Assembly (NCBI GenBank): GCA_027946555.1 | Contig: JAPEVC010000259.1 | Location: 1 to 47,605 of the forward strand | DNA from: Gnomoniopsis sp. IMI 355080 | Lineage: Eukaryota; Ascomycota; Sordariomycetes; Diaporthales; Gnomoniaceae | Direction of reading: 5' to 3' | Length of the DNA stretch: 47,605 bases | Shown: positions 31,628 to 42,424 of the stretch, piece after piece | How positions within the stretch are numbered: position 1 is the first letter of the stretch | How the letters are laid out: each line of letters opens with the position of its first letter | The notes under the pieces: generated by a model | The model's database searches: none | Told to the model about the DNA's origin: nothing | The model's input: only the letters and a program-made list of their open reading frames with translations | Made by a program: the position numbers and the translations under genes

Positions 31628-33709
31628 GTAGGTACCTCATCGACAAAAGTATTTTTTGTCTTGCCTTCTTCGGCACACACGTTTGCGGGATACGCTGCAC
31701 CGCTACAATACGGTCACCCCATCCAGATTGGATGTTCCAGCATGCTTTGTACTTGCGCCATCTCCCATTGCACCAGCCGCGCGGTTTCAGGCGGTCTTGT
31801 CTGTGGAATAGCTGTCCTGCTTCCCAGACATGCCCATTGATTTTAATTTTCTTCGACAATTCTTTTTCTAGTCCACCGGTGCAAGCTCTCATACCTTGGC
31901 TGCGAGTCCTACCACAGACTTGCGGTCGATATACCGAGCTGTCTTTAGGCTTTGAGGTGTTCTGCTGGCACTGTCTTGCATGCCTTACTCTAATATTGTC
32001 CTTGGCGTGGACATTCTCGTTTGAACTCTGTGTGATTGTCGGGCGTCTTTGGCGACAAGATTGGTCCGGTTTCTCCCCTCCTTTTGAATGCGCCGTCACG
32101 ACGTCGTCACGATGGCGCGAGGATTGATGTAGTCTTAAGATTATGACGGCACGACAATGAGTGGCTGGGCCATTTGAAAGGATACCAGCAAGGACTCACA
32201 GCCATTGTTTATTATGGCATGGTCACAACTCAAGCGGCTTCAATGGAGGGGGATGCCTGTTGGATGGAGGATGGTTGAATCCTGCGAGTAGTCAAAACTC
32301 TTCGTACCAGTCAGATTTACCTTGAGATGAATGATCTTGTCTTTTTGATCCTGTCTTTTGCTAATCTGGCGGTTGCATTGGTGTGAGTGTGGCTTGAGTG
32401 ACTTATGGTGTATATCTCTCTGATCACGGGCTTGGGGTCAGCTATTTGAGGCATTCGTGTTGAATCACAGATGGAAGAGGACTCGACTGCTTCGAACACT
32501 TGATATTGAATTACCAATTCCATCCGTACGGTGCACGGGCACAAGTACAATAAGCGACGTGCTCCTGTATCTTGACCGGCTGTCGTCGCTTCCTCATGCA
32601 CTCGGGCCATCATTACAACCAGAATTGGGTCAGAACCATGCCGCGAATTTGTCTCGAATTTGTGATGTGGTGTCCTTAGATCATTTCCATATATTGAGCG
32701 TTAAAATGACTTGTCAGCCATCTCCACCATATGTTACTTTGATTGCCTGTAGAAACGCCAACCAGCACATACTGCGATTCTACGAAGTAGAGGTTTCTCA
32801 AGTAACGTCACGATAGTTCCGAAACACCACCCCTGCCCCCCGAAGTGACATGCGATGGTCCCTTCTTACACTATCACAAGCAAACACTATAATCCGTGAA
32901 CAGGTGGCTGGGAAAAAACCTACTTATCATGATAACACAGTTGTAGGGAGAATCGCGTACCTTTGATGGCTGTACTCGATGACTGTCCCAGAGCTGTTGA
33001 AAGACTATGACTGAAGAGGCCTGTATCAGCTGCATTCCATTTGGTTAAAGAAGCTGCCCGCGGAGATTATCTGCCCGTCCGCACAAATCCCCAGGCCAAA
33101 CTCCTTGAGAATTCCCTTCACAAATATTACTATGAAATGAACAAATTGGCCTGGCACCTGCTTCTGCTGTCCTCGCTTAGTCGTCATGATGTACATTCTC
33201 AGTAATTGGCCCGAAAGTCAATGCAGAAATTGGTCGCCAGAACGGCCGCATTGGAAGATACCTTCCTAGGTGTAGATATATATACAAAGGCTGACTTTGT
33301 GCTGATACGTAATCTAACAGCAGAGCAGCACCAGGTCTACGTTGATTGTTGAGTCAAGATACAGTAATAAAGGCGTCTCCGCCCGGAAACTGAGAACCAA
33401 ATGCGTAGTCGTGAAAGAGAATTGATGGAATGGAGCCCCACAGAAAGTTGTAGAATCTGGGCAGTGTCCCTTTCGGGTTAGCTCATGGAAGAGCTGCGGA
33501 CTGCATCCCAGTTCTTCGAGTCGGCAACTCCAATTTTTTTTGGAGCTCGTGAAGAACCTCAAGTCCATCATTGACAACTTCTTCTATTTTTCTCCCTCTC
33601 TCTCTCCTCACATCCCACCTCTTGACTGAGCGCTTTTGAGGATTTGATACCCATTCCACAAATCTCCTTTGTTGTGTGCTTCCCAAACCATTCTCTCACA
33701 TCAATCATT
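31628..33709. other. Intergenic region upstream of hsp60
   Basis: A gap of 2.1 kb between two plus-strand genes. The first part should be the 3' end of the module M gene. From about 33560 to 33650 the DNA is strongly C/T-rich (CTCCCTCTCTCTCTCC), typical of a highly expressed fungal promoter. A candidate heat-shock element lies at 33443-33455. No other gene is visible. Confidence 0.5.
33443..33455 (+). promoter_or_regulatory. Candidate heat-shock element of hsp60
   Basis: GAAAGTTGTAGAA matches the pattern GAA-nn-TTC-nn-GAA with one mismatch (TTG for TTC) and lies 255 bp upstream of the hsp60 start codon. Binding by heat-shock factor is plausible for this gene but is only inferred. Confidence 0.35.
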
Positions 33710-35613
33710 ATGCAGCGCGCACTCACAAGCCGGACTGCGACTTCGGTCCTGTCTCCCTCTGTCGCCTCCAGATTCCGCTCCAACGGTGCTCTGTCACAAC
33801 AGCTCCGTTTTGCTCACAAGGTTCGTTGGTTTGAGTCAGAATCTCTCCCGGATTTTTATTCTATGCCTTCATTGGATCGGAAATTTTAACAGTGTCGCAA
33901 AACAGGAGCTTAAGTTTGGTGTTGAGGGCCGTGCTGCTTTGCTGGCTGGTGTCGACACTCTTGCAAAGGCCGTCGCTACTACCCTCGGTCCCAAAGGACG
34001 CAACGTCCTGATTGAGTCTAGCTATGGTTCTCCCAAGATCACCAAGGGTTTGTAGCTCTATACGCTGTTTGTAATACATCTCGACAGTCACTGACTCTTT
34101 TGCTTTTACAGATGGTGTGACAGTTGCCCGTGCTATTTCCCTCCAAGACAAGTTCGAGAACCTCGGTGCCAGACTCCTACAAGATGTCGCCTCCAAGACC
34201 AACGAGGTCGCTGGTGACGGTACCACGACCGCTACTGTACTCGCCCGTGCCATTTTCTCCGAGACTGTCAAGAACGTTGCCGCCGGCTGCAACCCCATGG
34301 ACCTGCGCCGTGGGATCCAGGCCGCCGTCGAGGCCGTTGTGGAGTTCTTGCAGAAGAACAAGCGTGACATTACCACCAGCGAGGAGATTGCCCAAGTTGC
34401 GACCATCAGTGCCAACGGCGATACCCACATCGGCAAGCTGATTGCCAACGCCATGGAGAAGGTTGGCAAGGAGGGTGTCATCACTGTTAAGGAAGGCAAG
34501 ACCATGAGTGATGAACTTGAGATCACTGAGGGTATGCGCTTCGACCGCGGCTTCATCTCTCCTTACTTCATCACCGACGCCAAGGCCCAGAAGGTGGAGT
34601 TTGAGAACCCACTCATTCTTCTCTCTGAGAAAAAGATCTCTGCCGTTCAGGACATCATCCCTGCTCTTGAAATTTCCACTCAAACCCGCCGCCCTCTGGT
34701 CATCATCGCTGAGGATATCGATGGCGAGGCTTTGGCCGTGTGCATCCTGAACAAGTTGCGGGGACAGCTTCAGGTGGCTGCCGTCAAGGCTCCCGGCTTC
34801 GGAGACAACCGCAAATCTGTCCTGGGCGACATTGCTGTTCTCAGCAACGGCACTGTCTTCACCGATGAGCTTGACGTCAAGCTTGAGAAGGCCACCATCG
34901 ACATGCTCGGCTCTACCGGTTCTATCACTATTACCAAGGAGGATACTATCATGCTCAACGGCGAGGGCTCCAAGGACGCCATTGCCCAGCGCTGCGAGCA
35001 GATTCGTGGAGTCATGGCCGACCCTACCACGTCGGACTACGAGAAGGAGAAGCTCCAGGAGCGTCTTGCCAAGCTCTCTGGTGGTGTTGCCGTCATCAAG
35101 GTTGGAGGCTCTTCCGAAGTTGAGGTTGGTGAGAAGAAGGACCGCTTCGTGGACGCCTTGAACGCCACTCGGGCCGCCGTTGAGGAAGGTATCCTCCCCG
35201 GTGGTGGTACTGCTCTCCTGAAGGCCTCTGCTCAGGCCCTTAGCGGTGTTAAGTCTGCCAACTTCGACCAGCAGCTTGGAATTACCATTGTCAAGAACGC
35301 TATCACTCGGCCTGCACGGACCATCGTGGAGAATGCTGGTCTGGAAGGCTCCGTTGTCGTTGGCAAGCTGACGGACGAATTCGGCAAGGATTTCAACAAG
35401 GGCTTCGATAGCTCCAAGGGCGAGTACGTTGACATGATCTCTGCCGGTATCCTTGACCCATTCAAGGTCGTGCGGACTGGTCTCATCGATGCTAGTGGCG
35501 TCGCCTCATTGCTTGGCACCACGGAGGTTGCAATTGTTGAGGCACCCGAGGACAAACCTGCTTCACCCATGGGAGGAGGTGGAATGGGGATGGGTGGTGG
35601 CATGGGCTTTTGA
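33710..35613 (+). CDS. hsp60: Mitochondrial chaperonin Hsp60
   Basis: Three exons, join(33710..33820, 33906..34047, 34112..35613), give 584 residues. The first exon encodes a mitochondrial presequence rich in Arg, Ser and Ala (MQRALTSRTATSVLSPSVAS). The mature GroEL-type fold starts near ELKFGVEGRAALLAGVD. Visible signatures are ATTLGPKGRNVLIE, DGVTVARAIS (its Asp codon is split by intron 2), GDGTTTATVLARAI (nucleotide binding) and the group I chaperonin pattern around AAVEEGILPGGGTAL. The C-terminus carries the usual Gly-Gly-Met tail (GGGGMGMGGGMGF). It folds imported proteins in the mitochondrial matrix. Codon use is strongly biased, as in highly expressed genes. Its last codons and 3' region are partly duplicated just downstream. 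Confidence 0.98.
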
Positions 35614-35995
35614 AATTGATTGTATGATGCAAATGTGTATAATAAAGCCAATGTATAGAACTAGAGCAATTCTGAAATTCCAATCTCCAACATATCGAGT
35701 AGCATATATGGTATTTCCTAGTGCTAGTAGTTCTTCTGATGCCTTTTCTGCTATATTCATAGCCTTTCTATCTTTTTTCGCTCTCCTCTCAGAAGCCCTC
35801 TTTTCCCCAAGTTATTCGGGAGTTATGTTCTCTATCCTATGTCTTGCATTACTTATTTCATATTGCTCAAGAGATATGTATTGCCAGGAGTTGCTCGACA
35901 AGTTTGGACAGCGTTCGAATACTTGTTTCTTGTCCTTGCATGCATTGCTTTATATTGCTGCAATAGAAAGTATGGGAGGTGTAATAGGCTTTTGA
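35614..35995. pseudogene. Decayed tandem duplicate of the hsp60 / GIY-YIG-like gene junction
   Basis: The 382 bp after the hsp60 stop match, with many substitutions, the segment starting at 35996. Anchors at a constant 382-bp offset include CTAGAGCAATTCTGAAA (35661 and 36043), GCCTTTTCTG (35741 and 36123) and the hsp60-like end GGCTTTTGA (stop at 35611 and its ghost at 35993). The copy carries the C-terminal part of the minus-strand repeat protein, then jumps to CAGGAGTTGCTCGACAAGTTTGGACAG, which matches the intact gene near 36580. It therefore has an internal deletion of about 0.3 kb. It closes with a degraded hsp60 C-terminus (about 35968-35995). It has no long frame and is not functional. 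It is AT-richer than the intact copy. Confidence 0.75.
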
Positions 35996-36076
35996 TTTTC
36001 GTTGCGTAGGGCAAATACGTATAGTAAAGCCAATACATAGAGCTAGAGCAATTCTGAAACCCCAATCTTCAACATA

Positions 36077-37258
36077 CTAAGCAGTAGACCTGTTGATATC
36101 CGATGATGATAGCTCTTGCAATGCCTTTTCTGCCGCCTTCTTAGCGGCCTTCTTTTGGTTCTGAATCCTATCGTTGGCCCTCTTCTTCTCAAGTTGAGCG
36201 GGTGTAAGATTCTCAACCTTCTGTCGCTTCCTCTTGTTCTGTACTTGCTCGGTAGAGAGGCTGTCAACCCGACGCCTAACCCTCTCTTGCTGAGCTTGTT
36301 CGGAAGTTAAATTCTCGATCCTCCTCCTAGCATTCCTTGCGTCATGTTGCTCCTCAGTCATATCCTCAATTCTTTCTCTCTTCCTCTTGCGCTCGAGTTG
36401 TTCGGGAGTAAGGTTCTCGATCCTCTTCCTTGCATTCCGAATTTCAGGCGTTGACACGCCACGAATTGGCTCCGGCCAGGCTTCTCTACCGCAAGTTCCC
36501 TTCCATGTCGGTCTCGTATCCCAGAACGAGGTATTGCATTGGTGGAGGTAGGACTTGTGCGCACATGTACCCATTGCCAGGAGTTGCTCGCCAAGTTTGG
36601 ACAGTATTCGAAAGTGTAAAAGATCACCAAGATTGCCCTCGTCGAGATCCTTCGTACCGATTATTTCCATTCCTTGAGCCCAGTGGACAGGAATTTTGGC
36701 CTTTTCTGCCGCCTTGATCCTCTCGCAAAGCTCATTAGACGATTTGCGCGAAGTACTGCGGTCATGTTGTCGCGTCAGGGTACCAGACAATCCGTTTGAA
36801 CCCAAACTTGTACCGGAACCGCAGTAAAAGTCATCTCCAATCTTGCAGAAGTAGACACCAAAGTTGGGCGAGAGTCGTAGAGTTTGGACGGCGTCCAAAT
36901 TCTCGGGAGTAGTTGTCGAGGTCAGAAATGCTCGTGTGTTCTGTGGGATGTGTTGGTAGACTTCTGCGGCCCAGGAGAGCGAGGGAGATCCCGCCAAGAT
37001 GTGGTTGTTCAGGTCAAGTTCAACTTCGTCGGAGGCGAGAACAAGTTTGATGCCAGCCTGTAGCTGGAGGACAAGTTGCGGCGGATTGCTCAGGATTGTT
37101 GGATCTGGACGAGCTTCGAAAACTTGAGGATTGGAATCAATGTACCTCTTGATGTAGGGCTTTTGTGCGGCGGTTGGGTCTGAAGTGAAGGAGATTGGGT
37201 TTTGAAGGTCAACGGAGAATTCGTCGGCCAGATCTTTTGACCCAGCCGCCTCCGCCAT
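36077..37258 (-). CDS. GIY-YIG-like protein with 17-residue basic repeats
   Basis: A single-exon frame of 393 residues from ATG 37258. The frame is open further upstream to 37561, so a longer N-terminus or an upstream exon cannot be ruled out. The middle part has NFGVYFCKIGDDFYCGSGT, then GLSGTLTRQHD. This fits the GIY...YIG core of GIY-YIG nucleases with YCG in place of YIG and the usual Arg/His after it. This is a motif-level assignment, and catalytic competence is not certain. Residues 277-361 are five perfect-length 17-residue repeats, first unit RKRIENLTPEQLERKRK, consensus R-x-R-I-E-N-L-T-x-E-Q then basic. A Lys/Ala-rich end follows. Such Thr/Glu-Gln basic repeats recur in some fungal mobile-element proteins and in STPR-type DNA-binding repeats. 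It is convergent with hsp60 and divergent from cofilin. Confidence 0.7.
   Translation of the reverse strand: MAEAAGSKDLADEFSVDLQNPISFTSDPTAAQKPYIKRYIDSNPQVFEARPDPTILSNPPQLVLQLQAGIKLVLASDEVELDLNNHILAGSPSLSWAAEVYQHIPQNTRAFLTSTTTPENLDAVQTLRLSPNFGVYFCKIGDDFYCGSGTSLGSNGLSGTLTRQHDRSTSRKSSNELCERIKAAEKAKIPVHWAQGMEIIGTKDLDEGNLGDLLHFRILSKLGEQLLAMGTCAHKSYLHQCNTSFWDTRPTWKGTCGREAWPEPIRGVSTPEIRNARKRIENLTPEQLERKRKRERIEDMTEEQHDARNARRRIENLTSEQAQQERVRRRVDSLSTEQVQNKRKRQKVENLTPAQLEKKRANDRIQNQKKAAKKAAEKALQELSSSDINRSTA
36176..36430 (-). repeat. Five 51-bp coding repeats
   Basis: Five tandem 51-bp units without gaps, encoding 17 residues each: RKRIENLTPEQLERKRK, RERIEDMTEEQHDARNA, RRRIENLTSEQAQQERV, RRRVDSLSTEQVQNKRK and RQKVENLTPAQLEKKRA. 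The units differ at the DNA level, so the repeat is old or under selection for protein sequence. Confidence 0.85.
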
Positions 37259-37824
37259 GGTTTGCAGTGAATCGTTTGCAGTGACTTCGAATTGCAGCGT
37301 GGGGAATGGTTGTTGTGATTGGCCGAGAGCTTCAAAATCTGAGGGTCCGTCAGTTTGTTGGTGGGCATGGGGCCTGTCAGCAGCGGCTCTGGCCTTGCCC
37401 CACCAGGCAGCTGCCAGGTTGGCCAAACAAATGCCCCCCTTGCCCCTTTTCATTATTCCGGGCACTGGGCAGCAACTGTCCAAGTACTCTCCCACCTTGC
37501 ACAACCTCATCCACTTGCTGTGCGACTCTCTCCCAACTCCCCCTCCCAACCGAACGAACAAAACATTCCAAGTGCGTACCTACTTTTTACCTTTGCGCTC
37601 GGTCATCGCATCTCGTGTTGAACGAATCCCTTTGTCCCGGTGCGCTTTCCCTCGGCCCTTTGCGACAGCTCAATTTTGATATCTAGTCACGTCATAGCCT
37701 GCTGTGCTCTGGATCCGTTCTTTTGCTGACCTTGACCCCTCACCGTCAACAGCTTTATCTCGCCCCCAGCAACCGAACCCACCGCCCATCAACCTCGAAC
37801 TTTTTCTCGATACCTTCCGCCACA
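37259..37824. promoter_or_regulatory. Divergent promoter region, GIY-YIG-like gene / cofilin
   Basis: A gap of 566 bp between two divergent ATGs. The half nearer cofilin (37480-37820) is C/T-rich on the plus strand and contains CACCCTCAAC-like leader sequence, as expected for an abundant actin-binding protein. The frame of the minus-strand gene stays open here, so part may be its 5' coding or leader sequence. Confidence 0.45.
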
Positions 37825-38693
37825 ATGGTAAGTCATGGCTGTCTCCCAGGACTCTGACTCAACTCTTCTAACAAATGATTCTCCCAGTCTCAATCCGGGT
37901 CAGTTACCTCCTCTCCAGGCACTCTTTGCCCTCGCAAGTCGAGTCCTCGCCCGCGTCAACATCCATGGCGCGGGAGGACAAGACAGCTACGACAACGGTT
38001 GGACCCACTACTACGAGGCCCTAGTACTGACAACCACATTCCTTGAACAGAGCAACCGTCAACGAGGAGTGCGTCTCCTCCTGGAACGACCTTAAGCTCA
38101 GCAAGAAGTACAAGTTCATCATCTTCAAGCTGTCGGACGACCTTAAGGAGATTGTCGTCGAGGAGGCGAGCGACAACAAGGACTGGGAGACCTTCCGCGA
38201 AAAGCTCCTGAATGCCAAGACTGTCTCCAAGACTGTACGCTGTGCCTTTTCGCCTTGTCGGGCTTGCGACGCCTTTTGCTCGCGTGACTCGAACTTTGCT
38301 TACTGATGATGGCCTAGGGTGCTGAGGGCAAGGGTCCCCGATACGCTGTCTACGACTTCGAGTACAGCCTGGCGTCTGGCGAGGGTGACCGGTAGGCCAT
38401 TTATTTCTCCCGGATGCACCGAGCAAGCAAGCTAACAGTCACGCAGGAACAAGCTGACCTTTATTGCCTGGTCGCCGGATGATGCCGGTATCAAGGTAAA
38501 TCTTCAACCTGGCTTCTCCCTAATCAGCACATCCACTGACGTTTTCTTCCAGTCCAAGATGGTGTACGCCTCCTCCAAGGACGCCCTGAAGCGTGCTCTG
38601 AGCGGCATTGCCGTCGAGATCCAGGCCAACGACGGCGACGACATCGAGCACGACTCTATCCTGGCCAAGGTCAGCAAGGGTGCCGCTGCTTAA
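37825..38693 (+). CDS. cof1: Cofilin (ADF/cofilin actin-depolymerising factor)
   Basis: Six exons, join(37825..37827, 37888..37898, 38051..38234, 38318..38391, 38447..38495, 38553..38693), give 153 residues. Exon 1 is only the start codon, followed directly by gtaagt; exon 2 has 11 nt. The spliced N-terminus MSQSGATVNEEC with its Ser near the start fits cofilins, where phosphorylation there can block actin binding. The single ADF-H domain follows: LKLSKKYKFIIFKLSDD, GPRYAVYDFEY, LTFIAWSPDDAGIKSKMVYASSKDALKRAL (the long actin-binding helix) and a C-terminal SILAKVSKGAAA. It severs and recycles actin filaments in the cytoplasm. All junctions keep the frame. The mini-exon structure is common for ascomycete cofilin genes. 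Confidence 0.96.
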
Positions 38694-39117
38694 GTCTGTA
38701 CTGAGCGAGGAAGGACCTCACGAAGCCGCGTCGTATTTAAAGTAGACAGCATAGGCTGGCCTGGTGCGTGCCACAGGAGTCTCGAGGATTTTGTAGCAGG
38801 GAACAGAATTGGAACATATCACACGGTTGTTGAGGGACGGCTCTACTCGTTTGCCCATAATGAACGGCGGGACGGCTTTCGATAAATGATGCCGGCGTTG
38901 CCTTACAATAGCAATAGGACGGCGTCTGGCCTTCTTTCAACCTCACAACAACGTACCATGAGATATAGCCTCCGGTCCAAGTCCAAGACACTAGATGCGC
39001 AAGTAACTGTATGCTCGCCCGTACATACAATACCTCATTATACAAGGATGATCGTTGCTGTATGCATTCGCATTTTACAGTGGTATTTCGAGTACTGTCA
39101 TTGCCTCTTGCCCCAAG
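38694..39117. other. Convergent intergenic region, cofilin / get5
   Basis: A 424-bp gap that should hold the 3' ends of both genes. No coding signal or repeat was seen. Confidence 0.5.
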
Positions 39118-39832
39118 CTATCGCTCCCAGCTCGACAGAAACTTCCCAAATAGGTCCTCCGTGATCTTCTCATCCCGTATCCTCTGCGACAAGAAACCCC
39201 TCAGGTCCGTCCAGAACTCATCCGTTGCCAGCACCGCCTCGCCACTCACTCCCTGCGCCGGGTTCATATTTTCGGAAGGTTCGTCCGTCTTCGCAGTTGG
39301 ACTTGCCGCCGGACTTGTGGGGGCAGCAGCCGCCGCCGCCGCAGCACCGCCCATGACCATCACTGAGAACTCAACGCTGGTCTCGTCCTCGCCCAGTAGC
39401 TCCTTCAAGACCTTGCTGTCTGCAACAGGTTTCTTCTTGTGCAGTACCTTGATCTTATCCAACAGAAGGCTCGCCTGCTCTGCTACAGCGGTCTTGATGT
39501 CGAGAATGGATGTGTTGAGCGGCTGCGAGGTGAGCTTGATATCGAGTGGCGGGTTGCGTAGGGATTTGATGTGAACAGTCACAGAGCGTTCTTGACCGGG
39601 GGCGAGGGCGACTTTCTTGCTCATCGGCTTGTTCATCTTTGGGAGAGTGTACTATACGAGGTATGGGAGTTAGCAGGGCGACTTCAACGGTCATGTAGGG
39701 CTTGGAGTAGAAAAAACCTACGGGTGACCTGGCTGGATAGTTCTTGGGATCCTCGACATGGTCGGGTGAGAGCTTGACTGGACGGGAGTCCAGTGCTGTG
39801 AGGAAGGACTTGGCGAAGGTGACCTCTGTCAT
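39118..39832 (-). CDS. get5: Get5/Blt1-type ubiquitin-like protein
   Basis: Two exons, join(39118..39651, 39722..39832), give 214 residues; the 70-nt intron (gtaggt...atag) is phase 0. The N-terminus (VTFAKSFLTALDSRPVKLSPD) matches the fungal Get5 N-terminal domain that binds Get4. A ubiquitin-like fold follows: RSVTVHIKSLRNPPLDIKL to IKVLHKKKPVADSKVLKELL (about residues 55-130). After an Ala/Pro-rich linker with a run of eight Ala, the C-terminal segment FWTDLRGFLSQRIRDEKITE fits the Get5 homodimerisation helices. In the family it bridges Get4 and Sgt2 to hand tail-anchored proteins to Get3 for insertion into the ER. Fission yeast and some annotations call relatives Blt1 or medial-ring component, so that name is an alternative. 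Divergent from nop2 over 361 bp. Confidence 0.85.
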
Positions 39833-40193
39833 CTTGGATGGTAATAACGGCTGCGGACAGCGAGCCTAGAATGAGAAGAAAAGTTGTCTTTTGGGTTGGA
39901 GATGCGAAGAAGGTAGGCAGGTATCAAACAACGTTCCCGCCGTCACGTACTGTACAGTACATGAAGCGCTGCAGTACCATGGCCGTGTGGTAGCAAGTGC
40001 AGCTAGGAAGACCCCACTCTCCCAGATGCGCCGGGGTCTGGACTTAGGCATTCTGAGGGACCCAAACTTTGGTTATCTTATCGCAACTTTTTTTTTTCCC
40101 CTTCCTCCTAAAGACCTCCCTCTTATTGCTTGCAGCCGATCCGGTCTACAACAAAACTTCTTCAACAAGCTTACTTTTTCATTCGCATTCGAA
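39833..40193. promoter_or_regulatory. Compact divergent promoter, get5 / nop2
   Basis: Only 361 bp separate two divergent ATGs, so the two genes share a short bidirectional promoter. It contains a run of T at 40087-40097 and a C/T-rich leader just upstream of nop2. The TACTGTACAGTACATG palindromic words lie near 39948-39963. Confidence 0.5.
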
Positions 40194-42424
40194 ATGGGTC
40201 CTGGACGTCGCATGAAGAAGCAGGGTCCTCCTGAGAAACTGTCCGAGGAACACTTCGCCAGACTCAAGCGCAAGGCTGGTCTGCCTGCAGATGCCAAAGA
40301 GGAGGCACCGGCTAAGAAGAGAAAGACGAACAAGCCCGATGCGAAGACGAATGGCGCAAAGAAGGCCGCCTCACCTGCAAGGACCACTACGAAGCCGTCC
40401 ACAAAGCTCACCACAAAGCTGAAGAACGGCACCAGGGTGACAGCTAAGCAGCCTGAGAAGTCCACCAAGTCCGCCAATGAGCCATCATACTCCGACATCG
40501 AGATCGACGAGGAATTTGGTGACTCCGACATTGAGCTGGAGGATGAATCAGACTTGGACGACGACGACGAGCCGCAGAAGCTAGGCGACGACTTCCTTGG
40601 CTCCGATTCCTCAGTCTACGATTCCGGAGATGACACGCGAAAGGAAGAGTTTGTCTTCTCCGAAGACGAAGACGACTCAGATGGCGAAGAGAAACTGACG
40701 GCTGCAAACATTGAGGGTCTTTCCCGGAAGCTCGACAAGCAGATGGAACGAGAGGCTGCCGATGCACAAGCAGAACTCGAGGAGGCAGCCCTGCAGACAA
40801 ACATCAGCGGAGACAAGCCTCAGGTGCTTGAAGACGAAGACGAGGATGGGGCCACCAAGAAGAAGGCTTTGCTAGCGCCCGACTTGCAGCTCTTGCGAAA
40901 CAGGATAACAGAAAACATCCGCGTCCTAGAGGACTTCTCCAAACTAGCCGAGGAAGGCCGCTCGCGCGCAGAGTACACCACCCAATTGCTCAAGGACATC
41001 TGCGCCTACTATGGCTACTCCGAGTACCTCGCCGAGAAGCTCTACCACCTATTTTCACCCTCTGAGGCCTTCGACTTCTTCGAGGCCAACGAGAGCGCTC
41101 GGCCTATGGTCATTCGTACCAACACCCTGCGCACCAACCGCCGCGACCTGGCCTCGGCACTCATCAATCGCGGCGTCACCCTCGAACCCGTCGGCAAGTG
41201 GTCCAAGGTGGGCCTGCAGATCTTCGAGAGCAACGTGCCTCTGGGTGCTACTCCTGAGTACCTCGCGGGCAACTATATCATCCAGGCGGCTTCTTCCTTC
41301 CTGCCCGTCATGGCGCTCGCCCCGCAGGAGAACGAACGTGTGCTCGATATGTCTGCCGCTCCCGGTGGAAAGACGACACACATGGCCGCACTGATGCGGA
41401 ACACGGGGTGTATCTTCGCCAACGATATGAGCAAGTCCCGTTCAAAGGGATTAGTAGGAAACATTCACCGTTTGGGATGCAGAAATGTTGTGGTGTGCAA
41501 CTATGATGCCCGCGAGTTCCCTAAGCCCATTGGCGGATTTGACAGGGTGTTGCTCGATGCGCCATGCTCCGGAACGGGCGTTATCGCGAAGGATGCCAGT
41601 GTCAAGACCAACAAAACGGAGAAGGACTTCATGGTGTTGCCGCACACGCAAAAGCAGCTGTTGTTGGCTGCCATTGATTCAGTAAATCACCACAGCAAGA
41701 CAGGCGGCTATATTGTCTACTCTACCTGGTGAGTTCAATCCGATTCTCCCCACGTAGACCTGTGCTAACCTAGCACACCAGTTCCGTCACAGTCGAAGAA
41801 AACGAGCAAGTCGTTGCCTACGCTCTCGCTAAGCGGCCCAATGTCAAGCTCGTCGAGACAAACCTGACCTTTGGCCGCGAGGGCTTCACCAGCTACCGCG
41901 GCAAGACATTCCCTCCCTCCCTCAAGCTCACTCGCCGATACTACCCCCACACCTACAACGTGGACGGTTTCTTCGTGGCAAAGTTCCAAAAGGTTGCCGC
42001 GACCCCCGCGAACGCCGTGCTGGTGGACAGGACCGACAGCGGCAAATCCGCCGCCTCACGCAAGGCCACCAACGGAGACAGCGAGATTGTGGATAAGACA
42101 CCTATCACAGACGACGAGGCCAAAGAGGATGGCGAGGATGACGACTTTGGCGGCTTTGACGATGAAGAGGACGAGGAGATCATTGAGAAGGGCAAGAGGA
42201 ATGCCATGCGCAGACGCGGTCTGGATCCTCATGTACTGGACAAGAATAAGAAGGACGAAAAGGCTGAGGCTGAGTCGTCGAAGACTGACAAGGCAAAGAC
42301 CGAGAAGATAAAAAAGGAGAAGTCCAAGACGGAGAAAGCCTCGAAGGAGGCAGAAGCCGAGTCTGAGCAGCCCAAGGCAAAGGCCAAGGGCAAGGGCAAG
42401 GGCAAGAAGGAAGCGACAAAATAG
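40194..42424 (+). CDS. nop2: 25S rRNA (cytosine-C5)-methyltransferase Nop2
   Basis: Two exons, join(40194..41728, 41782..42424), give 725 residues. The N-terminal 270 residues are basic, then acidic (long Asp/Glu/Ser runs), as in nucleolar Nop2. The methyltransferase core carries the SAM-binding motif LDMSAAPGGKTTHMAAL (Asp385), motif IV DAPCSGTG with Cys458, and motif VI STCSVTVEENE with Cys512; the latter codon is split by the intron. Two such Cys residues are the hallmark of the NSUN/Nop2 family, in which one attacks cytosine and the other releases the product. The C-terminal tail is Lys/Glu-rich with simple KAKGKGKGK-type repeats. By family knowledge it methylates large-subunit rRNA and is needed for 60S ribosome assembly in the nucleolus. 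Confidence 0.97.

Noticed and set aside
33861..34556. 231-codon minus-strand frame opposite hsp60
   Set aside because: It is antisense to strongly codon-biased hsp60 exons, which commonly creates long open antisense frames; composition (Ser/Thr/Ala/Met-rich) matches no family.
40087..40097. Poly-T run as a terminator in the get5/nop2 gap
   Set aside because: Both genes point away from this site; a T-run here is more likely part of the nop2 promoter.
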